Below, in pieces: positions 17,566 to 25,520 of a stretch of DNA of 37,553 bases. Under the pieces are notes generated by a model that was given only the letters and a program-made list of their open reading frames with translations, ran no database searches and was not told the origin of the DNA. Location of the stretch: positions 1 to 37,553 of the forward strand of contig NZ_SMKT01000090.1 of the NCBI RefSeq assembly GCF_004348735.1, read 5' to 3'. The position numbers were made by a program, and so were the translations under genes. The DNA is from Actinomadura sp. KC06. GTDB taxonomy: Bacteria > Actinomycetota > Actinomycetes > Streptosporangiales > Streptosporangiaceae. Position 1 is the first letter of the stretch, and each line of letters opens with the position of its first letter.

Positions 17566-17738
17566 GCTCTCTTGTCCGTCCGCTCGTTCTGCGCCTGCCT
17601 GCCCTCTAAGGAGATGCCGCCGGAGTCCGCAGGTCAACGCGGTCCGGCAGGAAGTAACCCGGACTTAACAGGACGTTTCACGCGATTCACACAGCCGCCC
17701 GAAAAAACGTTCGCGGGGCGGTCGCATGATCATCGCAC

Positions 17739-17744
17739 TAGGGT
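17739..17744 (+). promoter_or_regulatory. -10 element of ung, probably leaderless
   Basis: TAGGGT lies 8 bases before the ATG at 17753 and no ribosome site is present, as at 15104. The -35 is unclear. Confidence 0.3.
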
Positions 17745-17752
17745 TGTGCCCC

Positions 17753-18430
17753 ATGACGGCACGACCACTCACGGAGATCGTCGAAGCCGGGTGGGCGACC
17801 GCGCTGGAGCCGGTCGCCGGGACGATCGCCGCCGCCGGAGACTGGCTGCGCGCCGAGGTCGCCGCCGGACGCCGCTACCTCCCCGCCGGGAACAACATCC
17901 TGCGCGCCTTCACCCAGCCGTTCGACGACGTCCGCGTCCTCATCATGGGCCAGGACCCCTACCCGACCCCCGGGCACCCGGTCGGGCTGAGCTTCTCCGT
18001 CGCGCCGGACGTCCGCCCGCTGCCCGGCAGCCTGATCAACATCTTCCGCGAGTACTGCAGCGACCTCGGCCACCCCGAGCCGTCCAACGGCGACCTCACC
18101 CCGTGGACGGAACAGGGCATCTGCCTGCTCAACAGGTCGCTGACCGTCATGCCGGGCAAGCCGGGCTCGCACCGGGGCAAGGGCTGGGAAGAGGTCACCG
18201 AGCAGGCCATCCGCGCCCTCGCGGCCCGCGGCCGCCCGCTCGTCGCCATCCTGTGGGGCCGCGACGCCCGCAACCTCAAGCCGCTGCTAGGCGGCGTCCC
18301 GTGCATCGAGTCGGCGCACCCGAGCCCGATGTCCGCCGACCGCGGCTTCTTCGGCTCCCGCCCCTTCAGCCGTGCCAACCAGCTCCTGGAACAGCAGGGC
18401 GCCCAGCCCGTCGACTGGAAACTCCCCTAA
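17753..18430 (+). CDS. ung: Uracil-DNA glycosylase, family 1
   Basis: Base-excision-repair enzyme that removes uracil from DNA; 225 residues, full length. Motif A is GQDPYPTPGHPVGLSFSV (water-activating Asp; the Pro after Tyr is the usual actinobacterial form), LLNRSLTV lies in the core, and the DNA-intercalating loop is HPSPMSADRGFFGSRPFS. The C-terminus QPVDWKLP matches mycobacterial Ung. The ATG at 17753 gives the normal N-terminus; an earlier ATG at 17726 adds nine unneeded residues. Standalone gene followed by a hairpin terminator. Confidence 0.95.
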   Translation: MTARPLTEIVEAGWATALEPVAGTIAAAGDWLRAEVAAGRRYLPAGNNILRAFTQPFDDVRVLIMGQDPYPTPGHPVGLSFSVAPDVRPLPGSLINIFREYCSDLGHPEPSNGDLTPWTEQGICLLNRSLTVMPGKPGSHRGKGWEEVTEQAIRALAARGRPLVAILWGRDARNLKPLLGGVPCIESAHPSPMSADRGFFGSRPFSRANQLLEQQGAQPVDWKLP

Positions 18431-18449
18431 CGCCCGCCGCAGGCGGGGC
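18431..18449 (+). terminator. Terminator hairpin after ung
   Basis: CCCGCC (18433-18438) pairs with GGCGGG (18442-18447) around a GCA loop, immediately after the ung stop codon. No U-run. Confidence 0.5.
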
Positions 18450-18588
18450 CCGTTCGCCGCGTGCGCGACCGCACCAGCCACTGCCCCAGCCACGCGACGA
18501 CCTCAACAGTCGCGATCGCGTCCGAAGGCGGTTTCGAGCCTGCGAGAAACCTGATCGCGCAGCGAGCCGCCAGGCGAGCCGGAGCGAT

Positions 18589-18677
18589 GCAGCGATCGCA
18601 CGCAGTGCTCGACGATGGAGGGCGCCCAGCGCCCGAAGGGGAGAGCACTGCAAACAAACACAGCAGCGATCGCACGC
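18589..18677. repeat. Repeat-hairpin element in the ung downstream spacer
   Basis: The 15-base sequence GCAGCGATCGCACGC occurs exactly twice (18589-18603, 18663-18677). The first copy is followed by a 9-base inverted repeat (GCAGTGCTC at 18602-18610, GAGCACTGC at 18643-18651), the second by the long hairpin at 18676-18724. A further small inverted repeat, GGTTTC...GAAACC, lies upstream around 18530-18553. The spacer shows no convincing gene on either strand; short frames here fall apart across the repeats. Confidence 0.6.
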
Positions 18678-18724
18678 GGTGAGCTTGATTGAGGGCCGCC
18701 AAGGCCCTCAATCAAGCTCACCGC
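18676..18724 (-). terminator. Perfect 22-base-pair hairpin over the 3' end of the YtpQ-like gene
   Basis: A 22-base arm (18676-18697) and its exact reverse complement (18703-18724) flank a 5-base loop. Read leftwards it spans the last five codons and stop of the hypothetical gene and is followed by a T-rich stretch (TGTGTTTGTTTG after about 13 bases), so it is a plausible terminator for that gene and may also stop read-through from ung. Confidence 0.7.
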
Positions 18725-19568
18725 AATCAAGCACATGCAGGAGGCCGGCGAACTCGGCGGACGCGTCGGGGTCGGCGGGGAGCGGGGTCAGGCGGCGCTC
18801 GCCGTGGCTCCAGTAGACGCCGGGGGCGCAGGGGTCGTCGGCGTCGGCGTGCATCTCCCGGACGACGTCGGAGAAGACGGGGAGCACGTCCCGGACGGCC
18901 GCCGACGTGATCGGGTACAGCAGCAGCGTGCTGTGGCACGGGACGCCGACCAGCGCGCCGTGCTCGTTCGGCCACGGCAGGAACTGGTCGACCTCGCTGA
19001 GCAGCGCCGACACGTACCGGCTGCCCGGCTTGGTGACGACGCGGACGTTGCGGCCCGGCAGCAGCGGCTGGTCGCGGACGGCGACGTCGGCGAGCTCGCG
19101 GTCATGGGTGTTCGTCATCACGTAGCCGAGCTTGTGGAGCCCGAGGAGCCCGGCGCGGGCCTTGGTGAGCGGGCCGCCGTACCGGGGGTGCTCGATCATC
19201 ACCATCGCGTCGAAGTGGTCACCGGCGGGGACGACGACGAGGCCCTCCCGGTCGCGGGGCGCGAGCTTGGGGACGATGCGCAGCCGCAGCAGCTCCCTGA
19301 CGTCGCCGAACAGCTCCATCTCGCCGACGGCGAGGAACGCGCGGTCGCCGACCTCGCGGACCCACTCGTCCACCACTTTCGGCCATGCCGAGCGCGGCTC
19401 CCGGGCGCAGCGCTCGAGGACCGTCCAGCTGGAGGCCCGCGCCTCCGACCGGCCGACGGGCAGCACCACCTCGGAGGTGCCGGAGTCGAACCAGGCGCTG
19501 GGCGCCAGGGCGGGCAGCACGTCGCGGATGAGCGCGTGCACGTCCGCCGCCGCGTCCAACGGTTCCAT
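18708..19568 (-). CDS. Hypothetical protein, faintly YtpQ/DUF1444-like
   Basis: 286 residues, soluble, no signal peptide. The arrangement of a central YGGPLTKARAGLLGLHKLGY helix, a VTKPGSRYVSALLSEVDQFLP segment and a hydrophobic LVGVPCHSTLLLYPI strand recalls the DUF1444 (YtpQ) family, but this is a resemblance from memory and not a firm assignment. Another reading is a general actinobacterial housekeeping hypothetical. The ATG at 19568 has AGGGG about 10 bases upstream. The last codons lie inside a 22-base-pair hairpin. It is divergent from the acyltransferase gene. Confidence 0.7.
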   Translation of the reverse strand: MEPLDAAADVHALIRDVLPALAPSAWFDSGTSEVVLPVGRSEARASSWTVLERCAREPRSAWPKVVDEWVREVGDRAFLAVGEMELFGDVRELLRLRIVPKLAPRDREGLVVVPAGDHFDAMVMIEHPRYGGPLTKARAGLLGLHKLGYVMTNTHDRELADVAVRDQPLLPGRNVRVVTKPGSRYVSALLSEVDQFLPWPNEHGALVGVPCHSTLLLYPITSAAVRDVLPVFSDVVREMHADADDPCAPGVYWSHGERRLTPLPADPDASAEFAGLLHVLDCGELD

Positions 19569-19723
19569 CTGTGCTCATCCCCTTTCACACCCTCAGGGGG
19601 ATCTTCGGGCTTCGGCGGCTCACGTCACAACCCCCACCTTCTCAGAGTTCCGGTCGGTTGTGGGAGCCATCCGGATCCCCGCCCGCACTCGCTGATCATG
19701 AAGGCCTCAAGTACCGTGCTCCC

Positions 19724-20494
19724 ATGCCCGAAATCGTGTATCCACCGGTGATCATGACGGCTCGCTGCGTGTTCAAGGCCCTGAACATCAAGATCCGTAT
19801 GGAGGGGACCGACCGGATCCCCAGCACCGGCGGGGCGGTCCTCGTCAGCAACCACGTCAGCTACCTGGACTTCATTTTCGCCGGGCTCACCGCGCATCCT
19901 AAGAAGCGGCTGGTGCGGTTCATGGCGAAGAAGGAGATCTTCGACAACCGGATCGGCGGGCCGCTGATGCGCGGGATGAAGCACATCCCCGTCGACCGGG
20001 ACGCGGGCGCCTCGTCGTATGCGGCGTCGCTGAAGGCGCTGAAGAGCGGCGAGATCGTCGGGGTGTTCGCCGAGGCGACGATCAGCCGCTCGTTCACGGT
20101 GAAGGACATCAAGAACGGCGCGGTGCGGATGGCGGTCGCCGGGAAGGTGCCGCTGATCCCGGTCGCGATCTGGGGCCCGCAGCGGCTGTGGACGAAGGGC
20201 CGCAAGCGCAGGCTGCTGCAGCGCGGCGTGCCGGTGACGATCCTCGTCGGCGAGCCCCTGCATCCCAAGCGCGGCGACGACTACGACCAGTTCACGCGGG
20301 ATCTGCGCGCCCGGATGTCGGAGCTGCTGGAGAAGGCGCAGCGCGAGTACCCCGACGTCCCGAAGTCGGACGAGACGTGGTGGCAGCCCGCCTACCTCGG
20401 CGGCACGGCCCCGACTCCGGAGGAGGCCGAGAAGCTCGACCTGGAGGAGGCCGAGTCCCGCAGGGCCGCCGCCGAGGGTGACAGCGGCTCCTGA
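19724..20494 (+). CDS. plsC: 1-acyl-sn-glycerol-3-phosphate acyltransferase (PlsC family)
   Basis: Membrane-associated phospholipid-synthesis acyltransferase of 256 residues. Catalytic NHVSYLD matches NHxxxxD; the substrate-binding block is FAEATISRS, a variant of the usual FPEGTRS; VPLIPVAIWG is motif IV. The C-terminus (about 210-256) is an acidic tail rich in Glu and Ala. The ATG at 19724 gives the usual distance to the catalytic motif; there is no Shine-Dalgarno, so it may be leaderless. The variant second block could mean a different acceptor from lysophosphatidate. It could supply phosphatidate to the WS/DGAT route, but no operon link exists. Confidence 0.88.
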   Translation: MPEIVYPPVIMTARCVFKALNIKIRMEGTDRIPSTGGAVLVSNHVSYLDFIFAGLTAHPKKRLVRFMAKKEIFDNRIGGPLMRGMKHIPVDRDAGASSYAASLKALKSGEIVGVFAEATISRSFTVKDIKNGAVRMAVAGKVPLIPVAIWGPQRLWTKGRKRRLLQRGVPVTILVGEPLHPKRGDDYDQFTRDLRARMSELLEKAQREYPDVPKSDETWWQPAYLGGTAPTPEEAEKLDLEEAESRRAAAEGDSGS

Positions 20495-20546
20495 CCGCCG
20501 CTAATTCGGTGGACGCGGCCGGTCACGGGGCCTGATCATTTTTGGC

Positions 20547-21707
20547 ATGACCACGCCGCAGGAGATCCTCCATCTCGTCGAGTCCGGGGAGAACGTCACC
20601 GCCCCCGGGCTGGACTCGACGCTGCCCGTGGTCTTCAACCTGAGCGACAACAACTCGCCCGCCGACGTGATGGACGTGCTGTCGCTGCGCCCGTTCGCGT
20701 CCGGCGAGCAGCCCTGGTCCCGGTCGACGCGGCTGGAGCACGTCCGCGCGGACGCGCCGCTGCGTCCCGGCGACGCCCGGCTGGTGCGGGTGGCGCACGA
20801 GAAGGGCAAGGAGTCGGTGCTGGCCGAGGGCGACGGCTGGACGCTGCTGACGAACCGGTGGAAGAACGGCGTCGCGTACGTCGCCGTGTCCGCCGTGACG
20901 GAAGAGCTGGCGGAGACCGTCCTCGAGGCGTCCGTGAAGGACGCGACCGACCCGCCGAAGGTGGACGAGACCAGCGTCGAGATGGGCTTCTGGCACATGG
21001 GCACGCACGGGCCCGTCCGCAGCGAGCGCGCGATCACCGCCGACTCGTGGGCGGACATCCGGCGCAACTACACCGCGCCGGTCGCCGAGGCCCTCGACGA
21101 CGTCATGCGCCTCGGCCGCGACGAGGTGTCCGGACGGCTGCTGCTCCTGCACGGCCCGCCCGGCACCGGCAAGACGACGGCGCTGCGGGCGCTCGCCCGG
21201 GCCTGGAACGGCTGGTGCCAGTCCGACTGCGTCCTCGACCCGGAGGCGCTGTTCGGCACGCCCAGCTACCTGATGGAGGTCGCGGTCGGCGACGACGAGG
21301 ACGAGAACCGCCGCTGGCGGCTGCTCATCCTGGAGGACTGCGACGAGCTGATCCGCGGCGAGGCGAAGCAGTCGACGGGCCAGGGCCTGTCGCGGCTGCT
21401 GAACCTCACCGACGGGATGCTCGGGCAGGGCCGGGACGTGCTGGTGGCCATCACCACCAACGAGGACCTCGCCATGCTGCACCCGGCGGTCGTCCGTCCC
21501 GGCCGCTGCCTCGCGCAGATCGAGGTGGGCCGGCTCACCCGCGCGGAGGCGGTGTCCTGGCTGGACGGCGCGGGCGTGCCGTCCGGGGAGGCCGGCGCGA
21601 TCGGCGACGGCGGCGCGACGCTCGCCGAGCTGGCCGCGCTCCGCAAGGGCGAGAAGCGTCCCGAGAACCAGGACGTCCCGGCGACGGCGACCGGCTTCTA
21701 CCTGTAA
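20547..21707 (+). CDS. AAA-type ATPase with N-terminal DUF5925-like domain
   Basis: 386-residue protein. Residues 1-180 form an uncharacterised domain typical of an actinobacterial AAA group (DUF5925, from memory); the AAA module follows with Walker A GPPGTGKTT (203-211), Walker B LLILEDCDE (259-267), a sensor-1-like ITTNEDLAMLHPAVVRPGRC and a short C-terminal lid. ATP-dependent remodelling of an unknown partner is the family expectation. The start ATG is at 20547, 52 bases after the acyltransferase gene, without an obvious ribosome site. It converges with the PLP enzyme gene across a short hairpin. Confidence 0.85.
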   Translation: MTTPQEILHLVESGENVTAPGLDSTLPVVFNLSDNNSPADVMDVLSLRPFASGEQPWSRSTRLEHVRADAPLRPGDARLVRVAHEKGKESVLAEGDGWTLLTNRWKNGVAYVAVSAVTEELAETVLEASVKDATDPPKVDETSVEMGFWHMGTHGPVRSERAITADSWADIRRNYTAPVAEALDDVMRLGRDEVSGRLLLLHGPPGTGKTTALRALARAWNGWCQSDCVLDPEALFGTPSYLMEVAVGDDEDENRRWRLLILEDCDELIRGEAKQSTGQGLSRLLNLTDGMLGQGRDVLVAITTNEDLAMLHPAVVRPGRCLAQIEVGRLTRAEAVSWLDGAGVPSGEAGAIGDGGATLAELAALRKGEKRPENQDVPATATGFYL

Positions 21708-21718
21708 GCCGGCCGCCT

Positions 21719-21732
21719 GCCCCGCATGGGGC
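21719..21732. terminator. Bidirectional hairpin between convergent genes
   Basis: GCCCC-GCAT-GGGGC lies between the AAA ATPase stop (21707) and the PLP enzyme stop (21738), placed to serve both transcripts. The stem is short (5 pairs). Confidence 0.45.
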
Positions 21733-21737
21733 CTCGC

Positions 21738-22919
21738 CTAGGTCGCCTTGGCGAGGGCCTGGTCGATGTCGGACCACAGGTCGTCGGGGTCCTCCAGGCC
21801 GATGGACAGCCGCACCGTCGCCTCGCCGATCCCGGCGGCGGCGAGGGTCGCGGCGTCCATCTGCCGGTGGGACGTGCTCGCGGGGTGCATCACGAGCGTC
21901 GCGATGTTGCCCAGCGACGGACCGAGCGAGATCAGCCGGACGGCCTCGGAGAAGACGCGGCCCGCGTCCCGCCCGCCGGCCGGCTCGAACGCCAGGACGC
22001 CGCCGCTCCCGTCCGGCAGCAGGCGCCGCGCCACCTCGTGCTGCGGATGGCCGGGCAGCCCCGGATAGTGGACGCGGGTGACGGACGGGTGCGCGGCGAG
22101 GCGGCGCGCGATGTCCAGCGCGGACGCGCTCTGCCGCGCCACCCGCAGCGGCATCGTGGCGAGGCCGCGCACGGTCAGCCACGCGCCGAACGGGTCGGCG
22201 GCCGACCCGAGGTCGATAGCGTGGTCCCAGACGCGGCGGTGCACGCCCGGGTCGGCGAAGACGGCGATGCCCCCGATGACGTCGCCGTGCCCGCTCAGGT
22301 ACTTCGTCGCCGAGTGGATGACGATGTCGGCGCCGTGCTCGATGGGCTTGCAGAGGCCCGGGGCGAAGGTGTTGTCGACGACGGTCAGCACGTCCGTCCC
22401 GCGGACGGCCGCGGTGTACGCGGGCAGGTCCGTCACATGGGTGGTGGGGTTCGCGACCGACTCCAGGTAGAGGAGGCGGGTGGCGGGGCGGAGCGCGTCC
22501 CGCACCTCCGCCGGGTCGTCGCCCGAGACGTAGGTGACGTCGACGCCCCAGCGTTCGGCGAGGTCCTGGAACAGCGCGAACGTGCCGCCGTAGAGGGTGG
22601 TCTGCGCGATGACGTGGTCGCCGCTGCGCAGCAGGCTCATCAGCACGGTGCTGACGGCGCCCATGCCGGACGCGGTGGCGAGCGCCGCGGCCCCGCCCTC
22701 CAGTTCGGTGACTGCCCGTTCGAGGGAGCGGACGGTCGGGTTGGACATGCGGGCGTAGAAGAAGGCCTCGTCCGGTCCGCCGAAGGCGGCGGCGAGGTCG
22801 TCGGCGGCCTCGAAGGAGAACAGGTGGCCCTGGTACAGCGGCACGGAGAGGGGGCGGCTCCCCGCCGGAACGATCACGGGCGGGTGGACGGCTCGGGTCT
22901 GCGGATGGTGTCCGGTCAT
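21738..22919 (-). CDS. Trans-sulfuration PLP enzyme (cystathionine gamma-synthase/lyase or methionine gamma-lyase type)
   Basis: Cys/Met-metabolism PLP-dependent enzyme of 393 residues, full length. The PLP lysine is Lys206 in HSATKYLSGHGDVIGG; Asp182 in VDNTFAPG contacts the pyridine; YARMSNPTVRSLE (55-67) is the neighbour-subunit phosphate loop; the C-terminal VRLSIGLEDPDDLWSDI is standard. Synthase, lyase or O-acylhomoserine sulfhydrylase activity cannot be separated from sequence. The ATG at 22919 is the only sensible start; the nearest purine-rich stretch (GAGG) is too close to be a good ribosome site. It is monocistronic, with no methionine-pathway neighbours. Confidence 0.92.
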   Translation of the reverse strand: MTGHHPQTRAVHPPVIVPAGSRPLSVPLYQGHLFSFEAADDLAAAFGGPDEAFFYARMSNPTVRSLERAVTELEGGAAALATASGMGAVSTVLMSLLRSGDHVIAQTTLYGGTFALFQDLAERWGVDVTYVSGDDPAEVRDALRPATRLLYLESVANPTTHVTDLPAYTAAVRGTDVLTVVDNTFAPGLCKPIEHGADIVIHSATKYLSGHGDVIGGIAVFADPGVHRRVWDHAIDLGSAADPFGAWLTVRGLATMPLRVARQSASALDIARRLAAHPSVTRVHYPGLPGHPQHEVARRLLPDGSGGVLAFEPAGGRDAGRVFSEAVRLISLGPSLGNIATLVMHPASTSHRQMDAATLAAAGIGEATVRLSIGLEDPDDLWSDIDQALAKAT

Positions 22920-23237
22920 GCCTCAAGCCTGGGGTGGGAGCCGGGCCGCGGAAACGGCCAATTCCGACCAGTGGCCCGGACCACGCCCCCCCGAAATCGC
23001 GGCGCCGGACCACCGGCCCGGCCGAAGGCGCACCGGGCGCCCCGGTAGCCCGGTGACGGTCCCCCGCCGCCGGCTCACCCACCCCGCGAGGGCGAGCCGG
23101 CGATCGGGGTCGTCCCGGACGGGTGACGCTCGGCGTCCCTCGGCCGGTGTACCGAGCATCGCCCGGGACGGGCCCCGCCGCCATCCGGGAGATCACCGGC
23201 AATTCGCCGCTTTCGTCCGGATCAGGGTTTTCACGTA
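22920..23237. other. Non-coding spacer, 318 bases
   Basis: No gene supported. It must hold the leftward promoter of the PLP enzyme gene; a CGGAA-TTGGCCGT-TTCCG inverted repeat at about 22949-22966 is an operator candidate but weak. Nothing else stands out apart from GC-rich low-complexity sequence. Confidence 0.6.
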
Positions 23238-24056
23238 CTACGGGGTCGCCCGGGCGAACAGGCGCCGGTACACGCACCGCAGACCGTGGAGATCACTGAC
23301 AGGCTCGGCGAACGGGAGCCGCAGGTCGAACGCAGCGTGCGCGTCCGGTGGCGGTGCGATGCGGCGCAGCCACATACCGTACCGGTCGAGCGCCAGCGGC
23401 CGGACCGTTCCCGGCGGGACGGATTCCGGCAGCAGCCCGATCAGCTCGTCGCGGTGGCAGGAGTCCAGGTGCGTGAGGATGCCCGACTCGACGGCGACGA
23501 ACGGGTCCGGCGCGGCGGCGGCGTACTCCTCGGGTTCGAGGCTCGCGCTCCCCCAGGCGTCGTCGATCTCGACCTGGCCGATCTCCAGCGCGAGGACCGT
23601 CCATTCCGGCCGGGCGTCCGGCAGGCCGCCGTCCCGCCCGCCGCCGTCCCGCTCCGTGCCGAGGTCGAGCAGCTCGGGACGCGGATGGACGTGCGAGAGG
23701 CGGAGCGCGGCGGCGCGCAACTCACCGTCCGGGACCTCGCTGAGCCAGCCGTGCAGCCAGGCCCGGCCGCGGACGCGGTCCGCCAGCGCGACCGGCGCGA
23801 CGTCGGAGATCCGCAGCGTGGCGGGCACGTCGGGGTCGGCGTCCGGCGCCGGGTTCCGGAGCCCGGCGGCGATCGGCGAGGCGGACTGGACGAGCAGCAG
23901 CGGCCTGCCGTCCCGGTCGGTCGTGTGCGCCGGGACGGGCGCGTACGGGACGCCGGGCGCGACGAGGACGCCGTCCGCGACGCCGTAGGCGAGGGTCCGC
24001 GCCCGCTCCGCCGCCGTGGGGCCGTCCACCGTCTTCGTGGTCTCCGCTCGCCGCAC
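23238..24056 (-). CDS. DUF2470-domain protein, probably iron/heme related
   Basis: 272 residues. The C-terminal ~90 residues match the DUF2470 pattern (DPFVAVESGILTHLDSCHRDEL, VRPLALDRYGMWLR, LRLPFAEPVSDLHGL), the domain found at the C-terminus of HugZ-type heme-utilisation proteins; the N-terminal part has the split-barrel-like PLLLVQSASPIAAGL and LADRVRGRAWLHGWL segments seen in actinobacterial relatives. The likely role is heme or iron handling, inferred. The GTG at 24056 has AAGGAGG 4 bases upstream and is preferred over an ATG at 24099-24101 that lies inside the iron boxes. Tandem DtxR-type boxes sit 18-51 bases upstream, so expression in iron starvation is expected. Divergent from ribosomal protein S4. 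Confidence 0.8.
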   Translation of the reverse strand: MRRAETTKTVDGPTAAERARTLAYGVADGVLVAPGVPYAPVPAHTTDRDGRPLLLVQSASPIAAGLRNPAPDADPDVPATLRISDVAPVALADRVRGRAWLHGWLSEVPDGELRAAALRLSHVHPRPELLDLGTERDGGGRDGGLPDARPEWTVLALEIGQVEIDDAWGSASLEPEEYAAAAPDPFVAVESGILTHLDSCHRDELIGLLPESVPPGTVRPLALDRYGMWLRRIAPPPDAHAAFDLRLPFAEPVSDLHGLRCVYRRLFARATP

Positions 24057-24073
24057 CTTGCCTCCTTGACCCA

Positions 24074-24107
24074 CTAGGTTAGGCTTACCTAACTTAGGCA
24101 TACCTAA
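24074..24107. promoter_or_regulatory. Two overlapping DtxR/IdeR/DmdR-type iron boxes
   Basis: The first box, CTAGGTTAGGCTTACCTAA (24074-24092), differs at two positions from the actinobacterial iron-box consensus TTAGGTTAGGCTAACCTAA. The second, CTAACTTAGGCATACCTAA (24089-24107), has five differences and overlaps the first by four bases. They lie in the 67-base gap between two divergent starts, so one bound repressor could control both the DUF2470 gene and the S4 gene. The identity of the regulator is inferred from the site. Confidence 0.75.
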
Positions 24108-24123
24108 CCATCAAAGGAGCGTG

Positions 24124-24729
24124 ATGAACAACCCTCGTCCCAAAGTGCGGATCTCGCGGGCGCTCGGCATCCCGCTGACGCCGAAGGCCGTGAAGTACTT
24201 CGAGGCCCGCCCCTACCCGCCGGGCATGCACGGCCGCGCCCGCAAGCAGGAGTCCGACTACAAGGTCAGGCTCCGCGAGAAGCAGCGCCTCCGCGCGCAG
24301 TACAACATCCGCGAGGCGCAGCTCCGCAACGCGTTCGCCAAGGCCGCCAGGACCGGCGGCAAGACCGGCGAGGCGCTGATCGTCGACCTGGAGCGCCGGC
24401 TGGACGCGATCGTCCTGCGCGCCGGGTTCGCCCGCACCATCTACCAGGCCCGGCAGTTCGTCGTGCACCGGCACATCCTGGTGAACGGCCGCCGCGTGGA
24501 CCGTCCGTCCTACCGGCTCCGCCCCGGCGACGTGATCACCGTCGCGGGCCGCAGCCGCGCCATGGACGCCTTCCAGATCGCCGCCGCCGGCGGCCACACC
24601 GAGAAGGTCCCGGCCTACCTCGACGTCCGCCACGACGCCCTCGCCGCGCAGCTGACCAGGCTCCCCGAGCGCCGCGAGATCCCCGTCATCTGCGACGAAC
24701 AACTGGTCGTCGAACACTACTCGCGCTGA
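24124..24729 (+). CDS. rpsD: 30S ribosomal protein S4, zinc-free form, probably a paralogue
   Basis: 201-residue S4 (uS4), the primary 16S rRNA-binding protein of the small subunit. Typical blocks: RPKVRISRALGIPLTPKAVKYFEARPYPPGMHG, YKVRLREKQRLRAQY, the S4 RNA-binding domain (RRLDAIVLRAGFARTIYQARQFVVHRHILVNGRRV) and the ending ICDEQLVVEHYSR. There is no N-terminal CxxC zinc knuckle, as in Streptomyces S4. The ATG at 24124 has AGGAG 4 bases upstream. The gene is not in a ribosomal or alaS-type setting, and the start lies 17 bases after an iron box, so I suspect a second, iron-responsive copy; whether another rpsD exists cannot be seen here. A terminator follows. Confidence 0.93.
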   Translation: MNNPRPKVRISRALGIPLTPKAVKYFEARPYPPGMHGRARKQESDYKVRLREKQRLRAQYNIREAQLRNAFAKAARTGGKTGEALIVDLERRLDAIVLRAGFARTIYQARQFVVHRHILVNGRRVDRPSYRLRPGDVITVAGRSRAMDAFQIAAAGGHTEKVPAYLDVRHDALAAQLTRLPERREIPVICDEQLVVEHYSR

Positions 24730-24732
24730 TTC

Positions 24733-24752
24733 CCAGGGGGGCGACCCCCTGG
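24733..24752 (+). terminator. Terminator hairpin after S4
   Basis: CCAGGGGG and CCCCCTGG pair perfectly around a GCGA tetraloop, 3 bases after the S4 stop codon. The following 165 bases up to the MarR stop hold no supported gene. Confidence 0.65.
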
Positions 24753-24918
24753 AACCCCCGTCGCGAGCCAGTCGATCCTCACGCCACGGTGGCGGGTTCT
24801 CGTGACCGTGCGGGCTTGCGACCGTGGCGCTCCGGTCGCCCGGCTCGGCGGGTCGTGCGACCTCCGGCGCTGGGCGCCTCCGGCCGCACGACCCGTGACC
24901 CGTTGCTGGAGTCCTGTT

Positions 24919-25431
24919 TCAGTGAAGGGCGCCCAGTTCCTTTCGGGCGGTGGTGCGGAGGGTTCGCAGGGCGTCCACCAGGACGTGGCGCTGGTCGTCG
25001 GTCAGCGGGCCCGCGAAATGCTCGCGGAGCGTCTCGGCGTGGACGCGGAGGGCCTCGTCCAGTTTCGCGCGGCCGGCGGCGGTCAGCTCCACCAGCTGGC
25101 GGCGGCGGTCACCCGGGGCCGGCTCGCGGCGGACGAGGCCGGCCTCCACCATCCGGTCGATGATCCGGGTCATGCCGCCGCTGGTCAGGATCAGCTCGCC
25201 GGCCAGGTCGCCCATCGTGTGCGGGCCGGACCCGGCGGCGCCGGACAGCTTCAGCAGGACCTCGAACACCGCGTGCCGGATGCCGCAGCGGCGCTCCAGC
25301 TCCCGGCCCGCGATCCGCTCCAGCACGGACGCGGCGCTGAGCAGCGCGCCGAACTCGTGGACCAGCTCGTCCGGGACGACTCCGCCGTCGATCCTGCGCT
25401 CGCCCGGTTCCGTTTCCGTCACGGTCGACAT
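24919..25431 (-). CDS. MarR-family transcriptional regulator
   Basis: 170-residue winged-helix repressor. The helix-turn-helix runs through TMGDLAGELILTSGGMTRIIDRMVEAGLVRREP (about 75-107), the wing is GDRRRQLVELTAAG, and terminal dimerisation helices follow. MarR proteins commonly sense phenolic or lipophilic ligands. The ATG at 25431 is chosen; only a loose purine-rich stretch precedes it. It lies 90 bases downstream of the last Mce-operon gene in the same direction, so it may be the operon's last cistron and a feedback regulator; that is inference. Confidence 0.87.
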   Translation of the reverse strand: MSTVTETEPGERRIDGGVVPDELVHEFGALLSAASVLERIAGRELERRCGIRHAVFEVLLKLSGAAGSGPHTMGDLAGELILTSGGMTRIIDRMVEAGLVRREPAPGDRRRQLVELTAAGRAKLDEALRVHAETLREHFAGPLTDDQRHVLVDALRTLRTTARKELGALH

Positions 25432-25520
25432 GATGCCCCGCCTTCGTCCAGCGACCCCGTCCATCCGCACAACGCGCGGCGCCCCGCGCGGCTTCCACGC
25501 GGGGCGCCCGGCTTTGACCG

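Noticed and set aside
18366..18736. Short overlapping frames in the spacer after ung
   Set aside because: They are created by the direct and inverted repeats; similar ALNQAH peptides appear on both strands because of the 22-base palindrome, not because of homology.
16150..18816. 888-codon plus-strand frame opposite the WS/DGAT gene and across ung
   Set aside because: It shadows two strongly identified genes and contains no recognisable domain.
22920..23237. Riboswitch (S-adenosylmethionine or cobalamin type) before the PLP enzyme gene
   Set aside because: No recognisable conserved core was seen in the leader; the transcribed leader appears short.
24094..24101. ATG at 24101 as start of the DUF2470 gene
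   Set aside because: It would place the start codon inside the second iron box and without a ribosome site; the GTG at 24056 follows AAGGAGG.
24789..24918. Possible small plus-strand gene after S4
   Set aside because: Arg/Gly/Pro-rich translation without ribosome site or conserved motif; it continues into sequence opposite the MarR gene.
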